From Brienomyrus brachyistius (lineage: Eukaryota > Chordata > Actinopteri > Osteoglossiformes > Mormyridae): 64,000 bases of DNA. The stretch covers positions 2,191,952 to 2,255,951 of the forward strand of contig NC_064543.1 in assembly GCF_023856365.1 (NCBI RefSeq), given 5' to 3'. Both the position numbers and the translations under genes were made by a program. Below, piece by piece: positions 1-12,780 of this stretch. The notes below the pieces were generated by a model. The model was not told where the DNA came from. It made no database searches and was given only the letters and a program-made list of their open reading frames with translations. Position 1 is the first letter of the stretch, and each line of letters starts with the position of its first letter.

Positions 1-1260
1 AATGCCCAAAAACAGGCTATAAGAAATGAAAAGGATGTTTTCCCAATATCTCATAATATCCATGTTTATTGAGATAATCATTAAGAGCCCCTATGACCAT
101 GGAATAAAACAGTAATGGAGAGGCTAATGGAGCTCAAACCAATCAGATAAAAAAAGAGAAAAAGCGGAACCTTCCAGAAGTTCTATTGTTTACTACTTAT
201 GAACGCAGCTCGCCTGTTCATTTAGCAACTTGCGAGGTTTAAACCCAAAATAATGGATGGGGTCCACTGCACGCATGTCTCTCCTGACAAGCATGACCAG
301 AGAATGCAGATCACGACCTCCATACCCGTGGGATCACGATTCCCATAGATCCATTGGCTGGCCCACGAAGGTTACGCTCACAACCCAAAATCCCTGACCT
401 AACACGAAGCGATGTAGCGAGCCCTGAAGGTCATGTTTGTTGACTAGTCAACGCGACGGCCTGCCAGCCGGCATGCAATCAAAGCGGCGAGGAGATGCAT
501 GGCGTCCCCCACACGTGCAACACACATGCCTCTAGCTGTTAGCGATGATGACAAGGGGGCAACTCCGCAGCCATTGTCTCCACACAACAAACCACTCGGG
601 GTCTCATTAGCATTGTGTTACAGTTGGATGGGGAGATCATAATGGCCCGTAATTTAAAATGCCAAATTTTCAATCTAATAAAAATGAAATTGATTAATGA
701 AAACCACTTTTGAGGGAAGAATTATGCCGTTGTTAGAAATAAAAAATGATGTATTAATCCGCCACCATTACAGATGGTTTTACCCTCTTGACAACTGCTA
801 TTCATTTGAGATGCTATTAGCATGCATAATTATGCTAATTAAGTTGTAATTAAGTGCTAATTCTTCAGAGGCCCTTTTTGTCTATAATTTAATACAACTT
901 GGCTGTTAGGATTTTCATAAAGCTTTTATTTTTCACCCCTTTCTAAATCTGTCCTAAATAATATACTGAGGACAAAAAAACACTCCTGTTCCTATTAGAT
1001 TTAATTACTTTTTGTCTGTTTTTCAATAGCTTTAAGTATCAGATTATAGACGCCTCTCAGCTGTCTTTATTTAACCTGATGGAGATGTCTGTTCAAAAGG
1101 CCTGGCCATGTTATGCATGGGGAAGCCACGGCTCAACTGAGGATAAGTGTTAAAGTTGAAATATTTGATGTGTTTGTCACCCCCCGCCCCCTCGGTTACC
1201 CACCTGTAAACACAAAATGTCTGCCCCCCCCACTATCCTCTGAGCAATTATTGGTGTTTA
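1..1260. other. Non-coding DNA, partly CNE-like
   Basis: I see no gene here. The first 600 bases are of mixed composition with no repeat that I recognise. From about 740 to 960 the sequence becomes a compact AT-rich block with clustered homeodomain-type cores (TAATTA, GCTAATT) around a TTAGCATGCATAATTATGC palindrome-like stretch. That composition is typical of conserved non-coding elements near developmental genes. Conservation itself cannot be judged from one sequence. Confidence 0.4.
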
Positions 1261-1266
1261 TTATAA

Positions 1267-1511
1267 ACCAGTGATTCCCAACCCAGTCCTTTGGGACCCA
1301 CAGACAGTCCACATTTTTGCTCCTTCCGAGCTCCCATAAAATAAAACAAAAAATGTAAAACATGGACTGTCTGGCAGGGAGCTGGGAGGGAGCAAAAACA
1401 TGGACTGTCTGGCAGGGAGCTGGGAGGGAGCAAAAACATGGACTGTCTGGCAGGGAGCTCGGAGGGAGCAAAAACATGGACTGTCTGGCAGGGAGCTCGG
1501 AGGGAGCAAAA
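1267..1511. repeat. MITE-derived repeat with four 38-bp tandem units
   Basis: The left part (1267-1335) carries a terminal motif, GTGATTCCCAACCCAGTCC, followed by an internal stretch with CAGACAGTCCACATTTTTGC. From 1361 to 1511 a 38-bp unit beginning CATGGACTGTCTGGCAGGG is repeated four times (starts 1361, 1399, 1437, 1475). Units 1-2 share one variant (CTGGGAGG) and units 3-4 share another (CTCGGAGG). The unit is the reverse complement of the internal part of the same repeat family, which is also present near 21,233 and 29,972. The array therefore probably arose by tandem expansion inside one element copy. Short reading frames across it are by-products. Confidence 0.75.
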
Positions 1512-3466
1512 CATGTATACATGTTATAAACACTTCATTTCATCACCAAACATGCATACATTTCCCTAGTTTTTTTTAAACAGATTTTGCATTTATTCCC
1601 TTTATTTGATGTTTCAAATAATTATATTTCTTTTATATTTTATTTAACATTTTCAGTTATTAATCAAGTGGTATTTTATAGTCATAATATTTGTTAATTC
1701 CATTTAATTTTAATTCTACACTGCACTGGGTAGAATATTTTTTAAGGGAGACATCTAAAGATATTGTACAGAGGACCTGCATTTAAGGTCATTTTAATGG
1801 GCAGTAATTTGCTTCAAACATATGGAATGACAAAGTACTGTATTGTTCATTATCATTGGATGTGGAACGATCAAGAAATATATTTAAAAAATGAACGCAG
1901 TGTACACATCAATCCTGTGACTATTGTTAGATAATGGGAAGGTCATTCAACAACCTTACATAATGATTCCCTATATTATTATTGAAACACTGTCAAACTA
2001 AGCAATCATGTAAATATAATTGAAGCAATTTGCAGAAAAAAACAAAAATAAAGTGAGCGAACACAGTTATCTGTAATCTGTTGAACACCTCTGTGTTACG
2101 TGGTTCATTTAAGCATAATATTTAATACAGAAAAATTATTATAGAACAATGAAAACAATGAGAATTAATGGGACTGTATCAAATATGGATATATTTATTC
2201 ATAACGACCACAGAAAGGTCTACTACGACTAACTGTTTAATTTATATGCTTACTTCAAAAGACTCGTCACAAGATAACGAGAATCAAATAAGAGGTCAGC
2301 ATGCAGAAGATACCGCCGACTTGACCCTAAGCCTTTAATTAAACCCAGTCTGCTTGCCCAATAGCTTAGAACCAAGTGCACACTTAAAGAAATGTTTGTT
2401 ATACGTTTCCATGGAAACGATTTGCCCTTGTGGCAAGGCTGCCCGATGCTGAACTGTACTGAAGTCCCCCTCCCCAAAAGATGGCTGTTGTGACTGACAA
2501 GGGCTTACAGAGGGTCTGCCCCACTGACCACAAGGGTCACAGAGGTCTACACGAATAACCCTCTATCCTTCTAACTCAGCTGCACATGAGCAGTGATGGA
2601 AAATCAGAGGGTAAATATCTCCACCGGAGATGTGCTTTTCGCCTCTAGAGGTAAATCCATAAGACCCTCAGCAGAACACATTATACTCCTATAACAGTGT
2701 CTCCAACAAATCCACCCAACACGGTTATAAACCCCAAATGCAAACTTGTTCTGGTGTCCACTGCAAATACCCTGAACCAATTCATTAAACTATGGTGTCC
2801 TCAGAAGGCATTGGGGTGTCTCTTCATTTAATCCAAGATTTCATAGCATAATATCATATGGATCTTGATGACTAAAGCTCCATGATCCCCGAATGATAAT
2901 TGAAAGCGCGGTAATGTACTCAGCAATGCCCATCTGGGAAAATTATTTTATTTGTTCCAACAATTTTCTATCAGTGGCCTCTGTACACTGTCATTTTTCA
3001 CAGTGGCTTTAGAGGATGATAGATCTTACCCGTAATTTGCCATTGGACAGAGGAGTTTGAATGGAAATCACAATCTGACCAAATGTAAGTTTTTTAGCTT
3101 TTATTGACTGCTCAAGCCTTACGCAAAAGCCTGCAATAATTAACTACAATGATCAACTAAATGGAACAAAAAGTCCTTTTCCAACATGTGATTTTGTTGA
3201 CTGGTTTTCAAGGACAAACAACAATGAAAACAGCTGAACCCCAAGGAATCCAGCTTTATATTTGTCCTTGGTGTCAGCTGATCCTTGTGTATATCAAAGG
3301 TATTAGTTTATCATACAAATGAAGGGAAAAACGTTTTCATTTATGTATCTATTTGTGAATCCTGACACACTAGCATGTGGAAAATTCCCAACTTTAAGTT
3401 AAAAATTATATTTGTCAGTCAACAAAAGAATCAGGACCAATGGTGTAATGGTGTCTTGGTAAATGG
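1512..3466. other. Non-coding AT-rich DNA
   Basis: No coding exon, RNA gene or recognisable transposon was found. The stretch is AT-rich unique-looking sequence with several long runs free of CpG. Confidence 0.5.
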
Positions 3467-3890
3467 GTATAATGTTGCGTTTACGTATAATGTTGCGTAC
3501 TGTATTCGTATAATGTTGCGCTTACGTATAACGTTGCGTACTGTATTCGAATAATGTTGCGTTTACGTATAATGTTGCGTACTGTATTCGTATAATGTTG
3601 CGCTTATGTATAACGTTGCGTACTGTATTCGAATAATGCTGCGTTTACGTATAATGTTGCGTACTGTATTCGTATGATGTTGCGCTTACGTATAACGTTG
3701 CGTACTGTATTCGTATGATGTTGCGCTTACGTATAACGTTGCGTACTGTATTCGTATAATGTTGCGTTTACGTATAATGTTGCGTACTGTATTCGTATAA
3801 TGTTGCACTTGCGTATAACGTTGCATACTGTATTCGTATAATGTTGCATTTACATATAACATTGCATTCTGTATTCGTATTATGTTGCGT
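3467..3890. repeat. 41-bp minisatellite, about 10 units
   Basis: A 41-bp unit is repeated about ten times. Each unit has two related half-units built on TATAATGTTGCG, joined by TTTACG or by TACTGTATTCG. Variants alternate (CGTATAACG versus CGTATAATG, and TCGAATAATG versus TCGTATAATG), which suggests amplification in blocks of two units. The right end decays, with CATTTACATATAACATTG replacing the CpG-containing form, consistent with CpG mutation. One minus-strand frame stays open for 100 codons but has no protein-like composition outside the repeat. Confidence 0.85.
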
Positions 3891-4115
3891 AGACACACTT
3901 CTCCGAATGATATGTATTTCAGACAATTTTTAGGAAGGTATATACCATGTACACAATTTAGAGGTAGGTATACACCACATACCTGCATATACCTACCTCT
4001 ACACCTCTGATCAGAACCAACTCACATATTACTTGGAAGTAAGAAAGTCAGCAAACATCATTTCAATACTGTACATTTTCCATCCTTCCAGGGTCCTGTG
4101 AAAAGAAGTAATGGC

Positions 4116-4388
4116 AACACTTTACTTGAAGCTCTCATCTATAATTCATTATAAACACCTTCATAATGCATTACAATGGTTGGTATAATAATTAATAAAC
4201 ATAACAGCATCTCCTCTTGACAGTCATAAGGTATTGTAGTGTTGATTATAATACTACAAAATGTATTTATAATGCACTATAGATACCTTCATAATGCATT
4301 ATAATGGCCAGTATAAGAAGTACAGCTGCTTTGTACTGCATTATGAAGGTATCTATAATGCATTATAGATGAAAGCTTCATAATGTCA
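4116..4388. mobile_element. Palindromic MITE (long inverted repeats)
   Basis: The two ends are inverted copies of each other over roughly 45 bases. The left arm (about 4126-4175) has GAAGCTCTCATCTATAAT and CCTTCATAATGCATTA. The right arm (about 4335-4385) has their reverse complements, CATTATAGATGAAAGCTTC and TGCATTATGAAGG. There is no coding capacity inside. It resembles a common fish non-autonomous DNA transposon whose outer end reads ACTTTACTTGAAG. A fragment with related end sequence lies at about 27,800-27,955. The superfamily is not certain. Confidence 0.65.
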
Positions 4389-5500
4389 TGTCAGAGCATG
4401 GAGGAGGCATATTAGTCCTCGATAGTAAGGCTAAAGTCTCGCTCTCAGGAACACCGGTCCTATGCCACAACAGCATTAGAGGTGAGAGTCTTGGCAATAG
4501 TACAAGTTTTAATTTGATACCTGATAATTTGATTCCAGGCTGCAAGCAAGTCCAAATTGCCCAGTGACAAGTAAGAACTCAGGTTGGTGTTTCACTCGTT
4601 GGTAATATCTGTTACTACATCACTACTTTATATAACACAGCAATATATTATTGAGTGACGTTTGGTTAGACTTCTTGGAAAGGCTGGAATACACTGGGAA
4701 GTACCATCTGTGTGCTGTGCACACACAGGGATTTTACCCCCTGTCTGTGAAGGGGAGCTGTTGGTACGTGCCCAGAGTGCACTCAGAGCATGCTCAGGAG
4801 CCTCTACTTGGGCACATGACACATAAACAGGCTTCTGCCTTTTATGAATTAATTTACCAGTCACGAATGACATTTGAATTGCCAAATATGAGATGTTGTG
4901 CCTTATCTTCTAGCCTGCCAACACATGTCAATGAAGACGACTGATCTCCAAGATAAAGGCTCTTGAAGTGTGTGGGTGGGTAGGCTCTCTCCCTTCCCAC
5001 TGCCACACTAGCTAAATTATAAAGGGTCTTTAGAACTGAAGCTGGAGTATAAATACAATCAAGTGCTGTGCTAAAGTAACCGTGGCACTCCTGCCAAAAT
5101 GTAATTAGAGATTCATCCGGCATTATATATCAAAATTAGTACATGCCAACAGGGTACAATGCATCAAAAGCAGTTGGGACTTTTTCACCACAGAAATCTA
5201 TATGACTACATTTGAACTGTAGATGTGAAATATTACAAGCAGTTGAACCTCTGAAATTAAGTGATAATAATTAAGTCTGTGGAAGTTTAGCACCTGTTCT
5301 GGCCCATTGCTAATGGATTTTCGAGAAGGGAAACCTCTACTGGTTCACTTAATGGGCTGTTCTAACATAAACAGAAACTCAGCTCTTCAGATTTTACATT
5401 GTATTATACAGAGGGCTTACAACCTTGCATCATACATTGTAAAGTGCAGGATATTGGAAAGGGATCTACACAGTATTTCAGCTGCCTTTTTACGAAGCCC
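4389..5500. other. Non-coding DNA
   Basis: No supported gene. Short reading frames of 85-97 codons on both strands near 4,628-5,123 overlap each other and show no family resemblance or splice-site context. Confidence 0.4.
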
Positions 5501-5501
5501 T

Positions 5502-5700
5502 ATATACAGAACCAGTCAAAAGTTTAGACACGCCAAGTCGCCTACAAAGATGAGTGGTAGCGTCGCATCACATCACACAATCCATAAATGTTATTTTATA
5601 TTTTTATGTCATTAGAATTATTCGAAAATGTGGCGAATACTGCAAATAAACCTGGGGTCGGTGGGTTGGTGTGTCCAAACTTTTGACCGGCACTACATAT
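5502..5700. mobile_element. Tc1/mariner-type MITE
   Basis: A roughly 200-bp element is bounded by inverted repeats of about 30 bases. The left end carries CAGTCAAAAGTTTAGACAC and the right end carries GTGTCCAAACTTTTGACCGG, which is its near reverse complement. Both outer ends are TA-rich (TATATACAG and CTACATATA), as expected for insertion at TA. No transposase is encoded. The CAGTCAAAAGTTTGGACAC-like terminus is well known from fish Tc1-like non-autonomous elements, so the class is fairly secure. Confidence 0.8.
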
Positions 5701-8396
5701 AGCAACAAACTTATAGAAAAGCCATGCAATATACTGAATATTACTACAATGATTTGGTCTTAATGACAGTAACGATGTGAGAATTAAATTAAATAAGAAC
5801 CCAGATTCATGTTGTTCTTTGGAAAGGCTTCTGATGGAAGCCAAAGTCTTTTTCAAACCTTTGAATTATTTCTTTAAGGAAGAACCTCCCATTGTATTCC
5901 TTAGCACTGTGACTAGTCCAGCCAAATGCTGACATATTACATCATGGCATTTAGTCTGCAAGGCACTCACAGTTCATAAGCTCACGACAGCTTCGCTTGA
6001 TGTAGCGTGCAGGGCACATCAGACACAACCCTAAATGTCCATTAACTTGTCAGTGTCCAGAGTCCAGTCAGGCCCCATTAGATAAGTGGAAAGAAATCTA
6101 TTGATTGCATTGTCCTCTGGATATTCCTCTAAACCTTCTGATCAACAAACAGCTGGGACTGTGGCATCAGTGTCTGCAATGCTGGGTATGTGCCCTAAAA
6201 AGCTGGACAACATCACTGAAGAACAGACTCTGTGACGTGGCATGTTTAAGCACCATTGGGACATTCCGCCTGTATTCTGCACATCTGCCTTTGCATTGTC
6301 TATTGATCACTGACCTGATACGCCAGTTGTTACAATGACAACACAACAGTGGCTCAGTTTCTGTAAACTGCAGTCTTTCATACTGGGTGACCATATAAAT
6401 AAAGACCAATCACAAAAGTACAAATATTAAGCCTTAATAAGGATTACTATAGTGGTTACTATAGTAGTTTGGCGATTACAAAACCATCATTCAGCTGCTG
6501 AACAACATTACCTCTTAATGGACTTTATGAAAGCGACCCCCCCAATAAATAAATTATATGAAAAGCATAAAAATAACCAAGATAAAATAAGCAGATCTTG
6601 TCTTTTGTTAGACATCAATCATGTCACCTAAAGCTATCCCACTGTTGTCCACATTAAGGACTTTTACAGACGGAATTTCATATAACGTCCATACATTTTG
6701 GATATATAATACACCATTGACCATAAATATTACATTTTCTCCAATGTTATTAATTAGGTTTAACTGAACATTTTATTAATATGTTATACTGCCTACAAGT
6801 CATCGTATCTTGTTTTTAGCATCAAATTAAATATTACGCATTATTAAAGATGAATACATTATGCCCTTATAACCTTTTTTTTTACTTCAAATCAATTTAA
6901 GGTGAGATATTTCTAAGGAACCAAAGTGTGAGAGAGGTAAATGAAAAATATTTCAGAGGGCTGACAGGGACATTATGTCTAGTGTGATGTCAGATCACTG
7001 ATGAAAAGCCAGCAGACAGAACTCGTTCTCAGCCGCATTCACCATTGAATGTTAAATAGCTATTGAATGCTACTGAAGTTGCTGGTGGTCTAGTACCTGG
7101 CGGTGTTCTTAAAAAGGGTCTACGTATATACAAGGGTAGGGCATGACAGGTCAGTCGGAACCCTGTTAGTCTGTGCTTTCCTCTTTGTTTATTTTATTCT
7201 CTAGCTGCTTATTTTTTTGCTCGGTGTTCAGGCCCCATGACAGAGGAATGCACTCTTGGCTAATGTGCTCAGGCATTCCTGTCTGACAGTCCATCCAGCT
7301 GGCGAGACAGCCTCTTCTCATTGGACGTTAGCATCATGTCATTATATGTGATGCATGTCACCCTGGATCAATAGTTTGGATAGCCCCGGGTAAGAAGACT
7401 AGATGTTTCTTTCCGAAATGTAGACATAAACATTTTTTAAATTTCAATTCGCTCACACCAGGCCCGGCAGCCAGCACCCCACACTCATTAGGACAAATGT
7501 GACAGAAGGCAGAAAAAAACAAAAAAACCGTCTTCAAGGTGAGGTAGACAAAGGAGAATTATGCAAATACTTCTATTAAAATGCATGATGCATGGAAAAG
7601 TGATCTACGCGTGGTATCAAACTGAAAACTATAGCTCTGGCATCTCACATCCCAGTCACAGAGGGCCTGCACAACAATATATTCCCGTTTAACATAATTT
7701 ATGCACTCCAGCTCCTTAAATTAAAAGAGGCCCCACCCCTCTCTCTCACCAGCACCATCCTACCCAAACCTGATATCCACTATTTTAAAATATCACTAGC
7801 CGATTGCCAAGCAGCATGGTCAAAGAGGCCGTCCCTGTGCCAGGAGGGACATTGCTTTTGTACCATTAAGTGATATGAACACTCTCTCATGAAATATCCA
7901 CATAATAACCATGTAGGGGGATAGAACAGACCAGCACACCTTCTGTGCATCACTGACTCATGCGCCAGACACCAAATGAGTCAGTTTGTTTACCTCTCAT
8001 ACTGTAGGCTTCAGAAGACTCAAGCCAGTAGACTTGTTTGTTTGCATGTTGCGTAAGACGCGTCTCAGAGGTACAACTGGGACACTGGTCTGGCCACTGC
8101 CAGACAATCTACCAGTGTCTTCAGCCATGTGAAGTGGCTTACATCATATTGAGGGAAAAAAAATAAAAAATACTAGCCTATAAGTGAGTGTCTGACTCAA
8201 GAACATCTGGCCGGTGTTAAAAAAATATATATTTAAACAAAATGGTAGCAGTTCAGGGTCAGAGATTAAAAGAGCACTAATGTGGAGCTGCAGAAGCAGG
8301 ACCTACAGCCTTTTATCTCGTTGTTAACCCAAACAAGCGAGTTAATCTCATTTAAGTTTACATCCCCTTTGACCCACAAATCACAGTCATGATCTT
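5701..8396. other. Non-coding DNA
   Basis: Nothing that I can support as a gene. AT-rich stretches, a poly-T run near 6,880 and short unrelated reading frames (77-80 codons on opposite strands at 6,105-6,409) are all that is visible. Confidence 0.4.
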
Positions 8397-8485
8397 AACG
8401 CTCAAATAAGACCTTCTTTATTAAGCGCTATGGGGCTTTTTGTGAAGGGCGCTATATACAAATAAGACGAATTGCAATTGAATGT
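8397..8485 (+). mobile_element. LINE/SINE 3'-tail fragment
   Basis: The sequence GAAGGGCGCTATATACAAAT followed by a short AATTG-rich tail matches the 3' end shared by many fish L2-like LINEs and the SINEs that use them. Only the tail is recognisable. Confidence 0.45.
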
Positions 8486-11400
8486 AACAATGAAGCTGCC
8501 CCAGATTATGAAACAGGCTGTGAGCGATGAATGGATTCTCAAACATTCTCTGGGAGCATTTACCTGCTCAGAGCAGATTCTTTCTATCCACATGAGACAT
8601 GCCGGCGACTGCCCCCTGCTTGATCCCGAAATTCACAGGACAGAACCAGTTTGAATTCTAAAACCTCCCAGATTCACACTGTAACTCTCAGAACTGTGGA
8701 AATCAAAAGATTAAATACAGGGCTCTCCAGCTTACTTCCACTCCTGCAGGATCACTACAGCAGACATATTACAACTGTGAGGCAATAGTCCAGAGTCTTC
8801 AGGACATGCCATGCTGGCTCCTCTGCAGAGTCCTGGCAAAAATAAAAAAAAGTAGAAATTTATGTTTTATATGAAAATATTAATTTTTTTCTAACTTTCT
8901 AAATATAGTTGCTTAGCAGGGTTCTACTCCTTAAAAACACAGGAATTGGACAGATGATGGTGTCACGACAACCTGCCTGGGTATTTTAACTTCACTGTTC
9001 CCCATAAGGACACTGAGAAGACGCCTTTGGGGCCTGTGCCTTCCCATAGCATCTGAGAGACTTCTCCTTACGACGCTAATCCAAGATTAGAGGGTCATGC
9101 TAAGGTGGATCCCTTCCAATTCCGACCTGGTTACATCCTGCATTTTACACTGCATGGGTCATAGTTTCCTCCCTCACTACCTCTGCCACAATTAGAGTCA
9201 CGAACGACCTCAGTCTTCAGCAGGCATGAAGTGCCACAGATAGAAAGTACTGAAACTGCACACACAGGGGAAGAACTGCAGTTTGCTGCCATTTTATTAT
9301 TTACCTAAGGAGCTTGGATCTCTCTCTCTCTCTTACACACACACACACTTCTGTCCTACAGTGGGTGGCAAAGCCCACCATCTCAACAAGAGACGCACTG
9401 GAAGTCTCCTTCCAGAGGGTGAAACCCGACCCGCTGTGCCTAGGGTTAATAAACCGCCCCTGAGATTGTATTATTTCCAGGCCTATGCCCAGAGGTGCTG
9501 AAAGTAATGATAGCTCCTGGGAACGGAGTTCAGTCATTTTCCAGTGTAAGGAATCTATCTCTGAGAGACAAATAGTCAATTTCTTAACAGCAAGACACTC
9601 TTTTTCCAGTGTGTTGGCGAGCAGCAATGCATTTTACAGTATGGAGAAAGCAAATAGTAAACTTTAAAATAATAACATTGTCCGATGCTTTTAATTGTGT
9701 GCATATAAAGAAAAAGGTAGAAGTGTAATATAATGAATTATTTCTAAAAGCTGCCCTGCAGACCTGAGATAACTTTATGAAAGTTTCAGATGCCTTGGGA
9801 GCAAGAGCAGGCTCCTGATGTGTCTTCCTGACAGACTACATGTGCTTCCAACTGCACAGACATTGTTAAAGACTAATTATATCTGAAAGCATGCTTAACT
9901 GCAATAAATGGATTTGGGGGATCAGAGTCGAAGATAAGGGATCTCACACCCATCTGTCAGGCCAACTCATCGAATAATTCTCCAAAGTCTGTGTTAAAAG
10001 ACACTTTTAATCATAAATGTATTAACACTATTCTTCCAACAAGCTGAAGATTACCAACATATTCTTATTAGCGGAACGGAAAACACGGTACAGCTGAAAA
10101 GGTTTTGCAGGGCTACAGATGATTATGTTTAAAAATCAACCAGCTTTTTATGAAGATACAAGAGTGCACCGGCTTTAGTACCAAAGATGATTCTAGGATT
10201 CGGCCACTGGGCGGTTACAGCCACCTGGAGAATTAGAGGGCATGCACATGACATCACAATAGGGGAAAATCACTGCAAAGACTGAGTGGCAGCATTATGC
10301 TCAGCTTGGACCACCTAGGGGGGGGAGGGGGATGTTACACCCCCATGATTACATTTGCTGAGAGGAGGAGGGATGCCCAATAAAGTCTGGCAAGCGGGGG
10401 GTACAAAATGTATACAAAAATCCAGGAAAAATCACTAAATGGTTTTATTTCAGGGGGTCTGAAACAAAAAAATAGGGAAATGAAGATTTAGACCCCCTAA
10501 ATACGGTCTAGAATCAGCTATGGTCAGTAAAGAGAGACTGTGTTTCCCAGTTGAGGTTCACCTACTTAAGAATGTCTGTAGATCCTGACCCTTAAGGTCC
10601 AACAGCAAACCCCACTGTGTCTCAGGTGGACGAACAGAGGCCTAGGAGAGAGGAGACTCAAACGACCATGTCATCGTCTCGCATTCGGGCACATCCTATG
10701 AACAGAGGAGAGCATTTTCAGATGCTGTTCTTCATTCCTAATCTGTCCCATGGCCATGTCATTTAATCTCATTAATTGAATGCTTCAATAATTCTAAAAA
10801 GATTATAATTTAGAAAAGTGTCATTTTAAGGTCAGGGTTAAGTAAGGCCAATTATCTATTTGTCAAATATATAAAGCACCCATCTAATTTCTTTTTATTG
10901 AAATTGATTGCCTTGTAAAAACAAACCCCAGATGGCTAATAAGATTTGTTTCTTTTGTGTAGAAAGAGGCAAGGCAAATGTTATTTAAAGGCACGGTATA
11001 ATGCGGGATTACTCCGGAGTCTAGAACAACGTTCACAAATCTGACTTTCGCTTAAGACCAAACACAAGCTGGCGGGTTGGCCCAATGTCTTGCTCATCAT
11101 CAGCTCTAAGTGGAATTTGGGACTAAGTATGCTTTTACCTACACCAAAATCAGCTTATGCTCTTTGTCATATTGTAGCTCGTGGCTAATCTCTAATCTCA
11201 TCTTGACAGATGACGCCTTATAATTGATGCACCAGTCACTGGAGCCTCAGCAGTAGCTGCGAGAGCAGGTGAGATGTGTAAAAACGGAGAGTGTTGCAGC
11301 AATGGCGCTAGAGCCTTATGCACTACTGATGCATCGCCAGCACGGAGAAGAACAAACAGGTTCTGGGTGGAGGGTGTGGGGGAGGTGATGAGGTGGAGGA

Positions 11401-12420
11401 GAAAATCTCAGCCTTTTGTCTTTACATGGCCGTGGAGGTGTTTAAGTGACCAGAGACATCCCAAGGCCCAGGCATCACACAGCAGATACCGTCCACCGCA
11501 AAACCACAGCTGATGTTCCAGAGTTCACTACAAGCTCTTCTATGGGTGAAAGAATGACTATGGAGAGGAGGATTTAAAAGACAAAAATGCCACTTGAAAA
11601 AAGGAAATACAGATGGTCTGCAGGTTATGAGCAACTTCTGCTCCCTAAATCGGTCTTTAAGTCGAATTTGTATGAAAGTTGGAAAAATAATACAGTACAT
11701 AATAATAATATTATTATATTCGGAAATAATAAAAGTAACCATACATGGCGCTGTACTGCATGTCGAGCCTACGGATTACTGAAACCGGTCAACATTTTCA
11801 CGAGTGTCACAAAGAAGTATGTGCATTTATTACACTGTATATCACCCAAATTTCTAATATAATTCGCATTATGATAGTCCATTTGTAAGATCGAGTTGTC
11901 AGACATTCGTAATCCGGGGACTGCCTGTAAATCACAATTATTAACACAGTGACAAAAGTGAATCATAAGAGGTTTACCACCAGGTAGCGGTATGTGTCAG
12001 CTGTGAAAGACGTCTGACAGTCATCACTTTGATATGTGAATTTTCAGAAACTGGGGGGAACTCAAATTCCTAAGAGCCAAAACACTTGGTGTCCAAGGTT
12101 CATGACAAAAAAAAAAAAACTGCTCAATTTTTTAATATTTCAAGAGACTCAAAATTCCCGATAGCATGAGACAAACAGAAAGACTGATCGCGAGTTAAAG
12201 CTTAGTGGCAGAAACGCATGGGCACTTCAATACACGAACAAGACAGTTACTAAATATCACACAAGAACTGCCTCAGAATTTATGACAGATGTGAATCGGC
12301 ATCTCTGCGACCCAGTCTAAATTATAACTGCAAGTTTTGAGCTTCGAAGAATTGAAAACAACTTGTATTCAAGGCTAAAATACAAGACACATAAACTGGT
12401 ATAAGGAGATGGAAAGCTGG
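8486..12420. other. Non-coding DNA with a CNE-like block
   Basis: No gene was found. A TC/AC microsatellite lies at about 9,318-9,350. G-rich sequence occurs at about 10,315-10,400. From about 10,730 to 10,960 there is an AT-rich low-CpG block with clustered ATTAATTGAATG, CCAATTATC and ATTGAAATTGATTG motifs, resembling a conserved enhancer-type element. That reading rests on composition only. Confidence 0.35.
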
Positions 12421-12424
12421 AACC

Positions 12425-12780
12425 CTGAGCAATGGAAAACTGATACTGTTTGATGAGTCGTCTTTGACGTTTTTCCCCTACATTTGGAGAAGGCCATGGT
12501 TGGGGCTGCCATCTTGTGGGAGTCATTAGGTCCAATAATTGTTCAGCAGGATCATATATTCACCAAGTAAAACGAGGCCAGTTTGCAAGACCAGGTTCAC
12601 TCTTACGATGCCACCATTGTGGCCTCACATCATTCCCAATTTTCAAATAGGCAATATCCCTAAGCACACTGATAATGAAATCACTCCTTAATTTGTTTAA
12701 GTCAAACCAGGATGATGACAAATGCCTCTGAACAGACCAAAATTTCCACACAGTTGCATAACAAGTCCACACCGGGTTTA
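12425..12780 (+). pseudogene. Possible Tc1/mariner-like transposase relic
   Basis: A decayed stretch with CCTGAGCAATGGAAAAC, then TGATGAGTCGTCTTTGAC and CATTTGGAGAAGGC, resembles the region coding the central 'DES' acidic motif of Tc1/mariner transposases (WKxxxxSDESxF-like). The frame is broken by indels and stops. A second copy with the same landmark strings lies near 22,970, which shows that this is a repeat family. The transposase assignment is from memory of the motif and is only moderately secure. Confidence 0.4.
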
